Source: Salarias fasciatus
Lineage: Eukaryota > Chordata > Actinopteri > Blenniiformes > Blenniidae
Length of the DNA: 64,000 nucleotides
Direction of reading: 5' to 3'
NCBI RefSeq assembly: GCF_902148845.1
Contig: NC_043760.1
Coordinates: 17,958,994-18,022,993, forward strand
Shown here: piece after piece, positions 56,364-64,000 of the stretch
How positions within the stretch are numbered: position 1 is the first letter of the stretch
How the letters are laid out: each line of letters opens with the position of its first letter
The notes under the pieces: generated by a model
The model's input: the letters and a program-made list of their open reading frames with translations, nothing else
The model's database searches: none
Told to the model about the DNA's origin: nothing
Made by a program: the position numbers and the translations under genes

Positions 56364-57352
56364 TCATGTTGTTGTGTTACTCTGTCTGATCATGAGCTTT
56401 ATGCTTGAATTTTGTGACGTTTACAAAATTCATTATTGTACAAACTGGTCAGTATCCACCAAGGTGTAGACATCTATTTATAGTCATCCCTGCCATGTAC
56501 CTGTGCTGTAATCTGTGATGAATAAATATATTCTAATAATAAAAAAACGAATTTGGTTCAGTTTGTCTTCAGATCATATCGGACCCACCATGGCTGTACC
56601 ACTCAGGCTTTTTTAAGTAATATATTTTCATATGTAATAGATCTTTCTGTTTCCGCTTTCAGCCAATTTTGGATTGTAAAAACTGATATGCTACCATAAT
56701 GTGCAAATATGAATGCTTCTTTTCCCAAGAGCTCCTACAGTGATGTTCTTCAAACACTAAATAACCGTATTTGTCAATCATTCATAAGAAAACATGGACT
56801 GCTGTCAAGAAATATCATCGATGTTACAAGTTCTTCATGACTAATGATTGCCAAAATTGAAGATGGGAAACCACCACTGCAGAAATGTCACTCTATGTGG
56901 AAAATGACTTGACAGACCATTTTTGAATGTCATATGTTGCAGATGGCAACTCTTATACATAGTTTTAAACAACCACCAGCTTTTGTTTTTTAGGTATTTG
57001 TTGTACCTCATGAAATACCTGCAGATAAGAAAAAAACATGCATTATTTATTGGTTTTTGAGCTGTTCATGTCTTCATCCACTGTGTAATGAGCCGTCACT
57101 GATCTTCAATGGGCCCTAAGGTGAACCATGAACAAGTGGCTAGAAAATTATTTTCATTGCTGTGTCTGGGCGCTCATTTTTAGAGGCATTTTTGTTTAGA
57201 ATATACCCTTATAGACTTTAGGTTAAAAGTTCTCCGCAATACATGCTGCAGTTTTTTTTTTGTTTGTTTTCTTTTCTTTTTTTTTTTTTTTTTTGTCAGA
57301 AGCCATATATCTAAATAAATACAAATTGAAGAAAAAAGAAAAAAACAGTATA
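56364..57352. other. 3' flank of OR9, no gene seen
   Basis: Holds the probable OR9 polyadenylation signal near 56522 and then AT-rich non-coding sequence with T-rich tracts near 57250-57295. Confidence 0.5.
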
Positions 57353-57731
57353 GGCCCACATGGTGGTGCAGTGGTTAGTGCTCGTGCCTCACAGCAAGAA
57401 GGTCCTGTGTTCAAATACTGGCCGGGAATTGGGGCCTTTCTGTGTGGAGTATGCATGTTCTCCCCGTGTGTGTGTGGGTTCTCTCCAGGTATTCCTGCTT
57501 CTTCCCACAGTCCAAAAACATGCATGTCAGGCTAATTGACACCATAAATTGCCCCTAGGTATGAATGTGTGAGTGAATGGTTGTATGTCTGTATATATGT
57601 CAGCCCTGCGACAGACTGGCGACCTGTCCAGGGTGTACCCCGCCTTCGCCCACAGCAGCTGGGATCGGCTCCAGCCACCCGCGACCCCGAAAGGACGAAG
57701 CGGTAGATAATGAATGAAAAAAAAAAAAAAC
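57353..57731 (+). mobile_element. tRNA-derived SINE
   Basis: Promoter head with an A-box-like TGGTGCAGTGGTTAGTGC and a B-box-like GTGTTCAAATAC, a middle with CATGTTCTCCCCGTGTGTG, a LINE-related tail (CTGTCCAGGGTGTACCCCGC, then GCTGGGATCGGCTCCAGCC) and a terminal poly-A. This is the common tRNA-headed SINE layout of fish genomes. Well preserved, hence relatively young. Confidence 0.88.
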
Positions 57732-57739
57732 GGAAATTC

Positions 57740-58235
57740 TATGGCGCTAAATTCACCTGCTTCATTTATCAAGATCCACTTTAGCAACACAAAATCTCTC
57801 ACAAATTCAAATTCATCCACATTTTGAGGAGCAGGACTTTTAGTCATCCAGGTCACTGTTAACTCTCCCTCTTCAATGTGCCATCCTCTACCAATGGGTG
57901 AGGGTGCACACATAATACCTTTCAGACAATGTCTCATTTTTCCCCCTATGGTAGTTTGCCCTTTTGCAGTATTGGTGTCGCGCGTTACATGTTGGAGGCA
58001 TTGATAGTTCTGGCTAAGCTGATGTTGTCATGCAGAATGCTTTCTATCTTGTATCATTCACATTTTCAGCAGATGACTGGCCATACAGGTGGCGCACATA
58101 TTTCCAAAGTACTTCAAAGATGGACTGGTCCAGGTTAAAACTTCTACCCAGATTTGAAAATGCAGTTTGGTACTCTGCCTTCTCACAAGCTACAGAAAAT
58201 GCCCCCCCCCTTTCCACTAGTAGATTCACAGCCTA
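57740..58235 (-). pseudogene. Degraded coding fragment, unknown family
   Basis: On the minus strand several short segments follow one another in protein-like order: AFSNLGRSFNLDQSIFEVLW, then a PPTCNARHQYCKRANY-like segment, then GRGWHIEEGELTVTWMTK with SPAPQNV. I recall this succession from the C-terminal part of large uncharacterised, probably transposon-related proteins in fish and invertebrates, but cannot name it. It is spread over more than one frame with stops, so it is dead. The sequence 58236-58740 to its right shows no recognised gene. Confidence 0.4.
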
Positions 58236-58741
58236 AGAAGGTATCTGAGTCCCAATAAGTGCTGAACACAAACTCTGTCATGATCATCCCATCCCCAGGA
58301 TGAAGCTCTCTGCCCCCACACTCCCCACGAAGTTTCTGAAGGCGCTCCTGCTGAGCGTCTTGAAAGCGTGCACGGCCACGGCGCCCACCGCGTTGAACCA
58401 CAGTCCACCCCTCACTTTCCTCCCACATCAAGTACGCCAAATCTGCAGAAATAAAAAAAAAAAAATAAGGCTGGCAAAAGAAAGAAAACAAAAAGAAAGT
58501 GCTATATGAGAAAAATGAAATAATCCTTCAATGCGTGTTTTCATGCGGAATGTTTCGACCTGAGTCAGTCTTCTTCAGGTATAAACACACAAAAAAAAAT
58601 TTCAGATGAATAAAATGCACAATGTGGCCTCACAGAAAATAGAGGTTCTTGTCTATCCAAAGGATAAAGACAGAATCAAACAAAGCTATCGCTTGGTGCA
58701 ATTTTTGAATGTTTCCCATCGTGTTGCCAAAAAATTCTATA

Positions 58742-59683
58742 CGAGGGGGTACCCAAAAATTCCAGGAATTTGATTGTAACTTTTTATTTCTGACATTTCA
58801 AAATAAAACATCACTGTCGCCTTCAAAATAATCTCCATCCGCATTAATGCAGCGCTCCAGCCGTGTCTCCCACTTCACGAATGTGTCGTGACACCCGTGC
58901 GTAATTGTGCCATTTTGGGCCGGCTGCGTTTTTTTCTGTCACCTCCTCCACATCTGCAAACCGCTGTCCCTTCAGCTCCTTCTTCATTCTGGGGAACAAG
59001 AAAAAGTCACTCGAGGCTACATCTGGCAAATAAGGCGGATGGGAGAGGAGATTCATCTTATTCTTGGCCAGAAACTGCGTGACGCGCAGCGCCGTGTCCG
59101 CTGGCGCTCTGTGGTGGTGGATCAACCGGGCTCCACTCCGCCACTCCGCGGGCCGCTTCCTCCTCACATCCTCACGGAGCCGTCTGAGGACTTCGATGTA
59201 GTAGTCCTGATTTACAGTCTGACCTGGAGGGACAAACTCGCTGTGGACGATACCCTGGACAGCGATAAAGCAGATCAGCATTGTTTTCACTGCTGAGCGG
59301 ACCTGACGCGCGGACATCTGGCCCTTTTCAAACCGCCCGAACCACTCATGGACCTGAGTCTTCCCCAGAGCATCATCCTTGTAGGCTTGCTGCAACAAGG
59401 TGAGTGTTTCTGCTGCTGTTTTTTCCCAGCAAAAAGCAGAATTTAATGTTTGCCTGCTGCTCTGGCTTTCCGGTTAATGTCGCCATTTTGGAAAAAGCAC
59501 AGACCGCTGCTGCACTCTGTTACTATAAATAGCGCCTGACAGGCGTCAGTGTAACTCTGGGAGCTCAGCTTTTTCACAGATATACACGAGGCTTACCTGC
59601 AGCACATCTGACGGCCAGAAGTCAAAACTCATTATTATTAGTATTTTATGACCAAATTCCAGGAATTTTTGGGTACCCCCTCG
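58742..59683 (-). mobile_element. Mariner transposon, internally deleted
   Basis: A Tc1/mariner element with TA duplications (58740-58741 and 59684-59685) and inverted ends CGAGGGGGTACCCAAAAATT, nearly perfect for about 30 bp. The minus-strand frame 58844-59398 keeps the helix-turn-helix region (LGKTQVHEWFGRFEKGQMS), then jumps to the catalytic domain (GIVHSEFVPPGQTVN) and ends with a DFFLFPRMKKELKG motif. At 942 bp it is shorter than the usual 1.3 kb, so the middle is deleted. The first catalytic aspartate (FFD before VQG in relatives) reads CFIAVQG and the HHDNAPAH motif reads HHHRAPAD, so the D,D34D triad is lost. It cannot make an active transposase but its ends look mobilisable. Confidence 0.9.
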
Positions 59684-59835
59684 TATTTGTTCTTTTTTCT
59701 CAGATTCAGGTGCATATAGCATATATTTGATGACTTTCAAAAAGTTTTCTTTATGCTTTCATCCTCTGAGCTGCTGGAAGACTGTAGCCTGGTCGCAGCC
59801 ATCTTGAATATTTTGTGCTCTCCTACTGGACCAAC

Positions 59836-62800
59836 AGGTTCTACTTCGTGTGATGCTTAGCCCACCTACGGGTTTCGCTATCGGTAACTCCTCTTGGCGC
59901 CAGCCAGACAATGAGACAGATCGAAGCAGTTGCTGCCTCATCCTGTACGTGCAGTGGCGCTTGCCACGCCCCTCACCATGGCTATATAAGCTGTGTGAGC
60001 CCCTCAATCTCCCTTCTTCTTTCTCAGCTCCTGAGATCAAGATTGATGCAAGCCAAAGACAAAGACGACGACGTGATGAAAAAGATGTACAAGACCGGCC
60101 GAGATAACTCACCTTCCGGCGTCGGGCTCTTCACATGCCGCAGCTGAGAGACTCCGCTGCACGAGAGGGACCGGCATGACCACTGCTTCACCTGCCTGGG
60201 ATGGCAGCATCAAGTTCACTGTGCTTCCTGCTCGGCCTGCCTTCTCCTCCCGCTCGAAGAAATCGAGTGTCGCATTGCCTTCATGGGAGACGTGTCTCCC
60301 GCTTCCGCATCTGGAGAATCCGGCCCCGACAAAGCTGCCTTGCCTCCCGCTCTCGCTTCGGCCAAGTGGGCCGAATCCAACGAGGCAGTGGAGGCTGGTC
60401 AATAGGGGGCGCTGGGGCACCGCCCTCACCTACAATAAGTCGTCAGATCAGTACAATCAGTCTACACAATTTTCAGAAAATATAAAACTTTGAGTGTATA
60501 ATTTCTATGAATAATATACATGTAAAATATTGTATTTTCAGGCATTACATTGTTTCTTTTTAATCATTTTTGATTTTTCATAATTTTTCATTTCTGTATG
60601 AATAACACTTCCTGGTTTTGAGGCACCGGACAGATAGATCCTATGGAGAGCCACAAACTTTTTACTGACACGTGACTTAAGGCTGCATTTTAATTGGTTT
60701 CTTACAAATCGGGTTTGTGGCCAACTCTGTGCGCCACGCATACGCCCACTTTTTATTATCAACAAATTAGAATAGTTTTATTTCTGTTATTTTGTTGCAG
60801 TGACCTTGTCACTCATCTGCACTCGTGCATTTTCAGCTCTAACTATGTCCACACATCAGGAAGTGATGGAGCTGGAGCCTGTTGCATGGTAAGAGTAAAT
60901 GAGTGCAAGAAGTGACAGCTGCTGTTTCATTTGTTTGTTCTCCAAGACTGAAGGAACAGATTTTTCATGTGATCTGTTGAGGCATCTGCTTTATAGGATC
61001 TTTTTGTTGCTAGATTTTTTAAATTTTATTTACAAAGGTACTAACTGGTAATTTTCCTGATTTTTCAGTCAGAGCTCCATGTTTAATCATTTCTGAAGGC
61101 AGCTTTGTTTACAGAGACTTCATTATCTGTCATATTTATTGGTTGTGCTTGGTTTTCATTCATTGTTAATGAGACTGAGAATCCATTATGTTATGTGGTT
61201 TAAATTTTATTCAAGTTTCAGGATTAAATGTTCTTTAGAAGTGAAAGTTTATTGATTTTGATAGGATGTTCTTGCATTATTATGGCATATCATATTAGTT
61301 GAAAATGGTCTCAAGATAACATTGTTGTTTAGTGCAATGTTATCACTTATTGCGATAATTTCTGACTTACTACTAATAACTACATAGAAAATTTTGTTAT
61401 TACTGTATGTGAAAATAAGCTGGTTACCAGGTAAATGGATTTCCCCAAGGGGACAAATAAAGTTATTTTTTTTTCTGTCTATCTGGTTCTATAATCAATG
61501 TATAATTGTTACAAAGACCAAGACAGTGAACCATGTACCTGTGGATGTGGCAGACATACCATTTCTTCAAAATAAAACAGATGACAATGTTTGATTATAA
61601 ACCTATAAACTCCTAAAAAAAAAATTGTCACCAGCCACCACTGCAATGAGGATATGAGAAGCCATCGTGGCTCATCGGACTCTCCTGGGAGGTCTGAGCA
61701 GCTTGACGATTCCATGTCTACCATGTCGACGAGCGGCGGGAGCTCCAGCTGCGAACCGGTGGAGCATTTCGCTGCTCTCTTCACCGCCGCTCCAGACCGC
61801 ACCGGGCTCGCACTCCCACCTCAGCCTCCTGATCCGACGCCGCGTGACTCAGGCAACCCAGTCCTGGTCCAGGACCAGGACTACGGTTCTCTGCCCAGAG
61901 GTGCCGTCAATCATGGACAATGTGCGGCGTGATTGGAGTACGCCTCTCACCGCCAAGGGCTGGCGAAAGGCTACCGTGAATATTCCTGCTTGGATGGATG
62001 TTCCTGCGTCCATGGTGTCCCGACGATCAAGGACTCCATGAGACTCTGCCTACTGTCCACCTCCACTCCTTGGCAATACGGTAAGCCCATGTTGCCCTCT
62101 GAGAGAGACAGCACATAGCTTCCTTTCTGGACCGTTGTTATGCCACTGGAACTCAGGTGTTTGCGTTGGCTAACAATATGACATTCCTCCTAGGCTCCAT
62201 CAACAAGCTCTGCCACGAACGGTCAGAACTGTCACCGGAGGACATCGCAGAGGTCCAGAACACAGCCGAGGTCCCGATGAGGATGAGCCGGGCCATCGCT
62301 GTCGATGGAGGGCGCACCATGGCCAATGCCCAGCTTGGTATGAGACATATCTGGCTCGGCCTCTCCTCCCTCCATGACCAGGATCAGAAAGGCGTCTTGG
62401 GGCTGCCCCTTTCCACATCCTCTCTCTTCGGAGGCGGTGTCCAGAGGCTCGCAGCAGCTCGCCCCCACTTTCAGCCATGACGCGGGCAGGGAGGCCCCCG
62501 TCGTCGGCCCGCAGAACGGAGGAGGTCCGCCCCCTGGGATTCAGCAGTGCCTGGGCAGACAGGACCAGCCGACCACCATCAAAGATCCACTCCCAGGGCG
62601 CGGAACACGCGAAATGGAACAAGGCTCCGGTGTCGAGGAGGCTTCCTCCCACTCGTTCCTCTAATGTCAAAAATGTAAATAAAGGCCGTCAGGCCCGTTA
62701 CATTACTAAGGAGCAGTCCTCCTTGCACCACACACGCCCACTGATCGCGTTCACGCTGCAGAGGTGCATTTAGCTCAACAGGGGCGTCTCCTCCTCTTCT

Positions 62801-64000
62801 TCGGCCGCTGCTTGGGAGAAGGGGCAGACAGAGGCGACCAGGCACGTTCTGGATACCCCGCGCTCACTGATGTGACGACAGGAGACATGCCCCCGCTCAT
62901 GCGCCCTGGGCTTTCCATGGCCAGGAGCGCTAAGCGTCTCTCACCGACGGCATTTGCGGTGCTGTGCGTCACTATGTGGAGACGTAGTGACGTCAGCGGA
63001 GGCGCCCTGTCATCTCTGTCAGCTCCAGGTCTAATCGCGTCTGACCACGTTTGTGGAATGCGGAAGTGGGGGATGAGTGAGGATGCTCCTGCCGCTGATA
63101 AGCGCCCCGAGCTGACTCGCACCTCAAGCTGACTCGAGCTGGGGTGAGTGATCTCCCCCCTCCTGCTCACGCCAGGAGCACTGGGCATTCTTCTACTGCA
63201 TCTTTCACCTGCTCACCTCCGCCGAGCTCGCGGCAGAGCCGGGGAAAATATAAATATTATATAAATATATATATTGGTACTGTCTCCCCGCTGCCCGGGT
63301 CTGATCACAGCGCTGCTGGCTCGACGCGGTTTGAATTCACGGCCGCTTCGTCTGCATTGGTCACCACGTTTTGGCAGGGGTTGGCAGGGCACCTGGCTTC
63401 TCCTCCCACCATCCAGGCCGTGCACGGCCCTTTCGAGGGAGGCCCCCCGCGTCTGTGCTCCGAGACGGCGGGCGGGCCGGTGTGTCTGGATGTGAACACA
63501 GTGCAGCTGCTGACGCTTCACTTCCACATGTGGAGAGACGTGCTGGGCCTGCTCTTACCCTGGCTGTCTGGGACACTGAGAAACGGTTACGCCCTGCAGT
63601 TTGCATGCCCCCCCCCATTCTGTGGCATCCTCCGCACGTAGCTCGGTTGCCCCTCCGGGACGGCCACGTTCATGGAGGAGGTGTCCTCTCTCTTGCACAG
63701 AGGCACAATAAAGGAGGTGTACCTGGAGGAGGCACACTCGGGTTTCGCATGCTGACGGTCAAACACCTCCTGGAGAATGTCTGCCCCGTGGATTGATTGA
63801 CGTCAATCAACCTCAAGGACTCCTATTTCCACATCCCCATTCTTCTGAGGCACAGGAAGTTCCTCAGATTTGCCACCGGGACCGTTGTTTTCAGTACAAC
63901 TGCCTCTCCTTCGGTTACTCCCTCGCCATGCGTGCCTTCTCCAAATGCGTCGAGACTGTGCTGGAGCCCCTCCGTCATCAAGGTCTGAGAATCCTCACCT
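59836..64000 (+). mobile_element. DIRS family B, copy d, runs off window
   Basis: A fossil whose left terminal repeat (TTCTACTTCGTG, then CCCACCTACGGG) begins near 59836. Parts: a gag-like region with a cysteine/histidine cluster near 60130-60260 and continuing at 61650-62480 and beyond after a hAT insertion; and the start of the reverse transcriptase near 63660-64000, where the window ends. Recombinase and right terminal repeat would lie outside. Broken, with several lesions. Confidence 0.85.
60386..61643. mobile_element. hAT-like element inside DIRS copy d
   Basis: Ends CAGTGGAGGCTGGT and ACCAGCCACCACTG; 8-bp duplication CAACGAGG / CAATGAGG with one mismatch. DIRS copy c has the uninterrupted sequence (around 52480-52500), which proves the insertion. 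1.26 kb, AT-rich interior, no transposase recognised. The GGGGGCGCTGGGGCACCGCC stretch next to the left end is common to a fish hAT family. Confidence 0.9.

Noticed and set aside
58226-58440. GWTVVQR motif suggesting a fibrinogen-related domain
   Set aside because: Only seven residues match; the following sequence does not continue the domain in any frame.
58501-58595. Hammerhead-ribozyme-like core on the minus strand (CTGAAGA ... GTCGAAAC) with a possible closing stem
   Set aside because: The third helix is only about three base pairs and the expected cleavage triplet is absent; the motif also occurs in ordinary LINE-like tails.

Overview
The window looks like a stretch of a ray-finned (teleost) fish chromosome carrying a cluster of odorant receptor genes of the single-coding-exon rhodopsin-like type, buried in transposable elements. 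The reasons are fish-style receptors (MAYDRY motif at the end of TM3, PMY at TM2, NPxIY in TM7), DIRS-type retroelements, L2-like and RTE-like LINEs, many hAT and TTAA-target DNA transposons, CA microsatellites and no bacterial-type gene organisation. The species cannot be named from the sequence alone.

Genes. I support eight apparently intact receptor genes and one dead copy. From left to right: OR1 (1633-2583, -), OR2 pseudogene (14320-17089, -), OR3 (19500-20426, -), OR4 (22084-23049, -), OR5 (31907-32893, -), OR6 (35880-36806, -), OR7 (38719-39684, -), OR8 (42664-43659, -) and OR9 (55410-56363, +). OR2/OR5, OR3/OR6 and OR4/OR7 are paralogous pairs made by a tandem duplication of a roughly 9-10 kb block (14267-24095 and 31853-40733). 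OR8/OR9 are an inverted pair. No other host gene is convincing.

Layout. 1-3.35 kb: OR1 and flanks. 3.35-5.05 kb: a hAT element with a second hAT-like element nested in it. 5.06-10.05 kb: an old L2-like LINE split by a DIRS fragment, an LTR remnant and a chimeric insert with a piece of 28S rRNA. 10.06-14.27 kb: a DIRS element. 14.27-24.1 kb: duplicated receptor block A, with a LINE and a foldback element inserted. 24.1-31.85 kb: a short-period array, LTR and LINE insertions, and a second copy of the LTR/LINE/28S stack. 31.85-40.7 kb: receptor block B with two TTAA elements. 40.7-45 kb: OR8. 45.6-47.7 kb: a composite TTAA element with a solo LTR inside. 48.0-52.6 kb: a DIRS element (-). 53.5-56.5 kb: OR9 and a MITE. 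57.3-59.7 kb: a SINE, a degraded coding fragment and a mariner. 59.8 kb to the end: another DIRS element with a hAT inserted, running off the window.

Biology. The receptors would be expressed in olfactory sensory neurons and couple to the olfactory G protein. The cluster shows birth by duplication, death of one copy by LINE insertion plus small lesions, and divergence concentrated in the ligand-binding half of one pair. The most interesting non-genic observations are four TTAA-flanked elements starting with AGG, at least two of which carry a promoter-like segment, an ATG and a splice-donor-like site, and a SINE-like chimera of 28S rRNA and a LINE tail.
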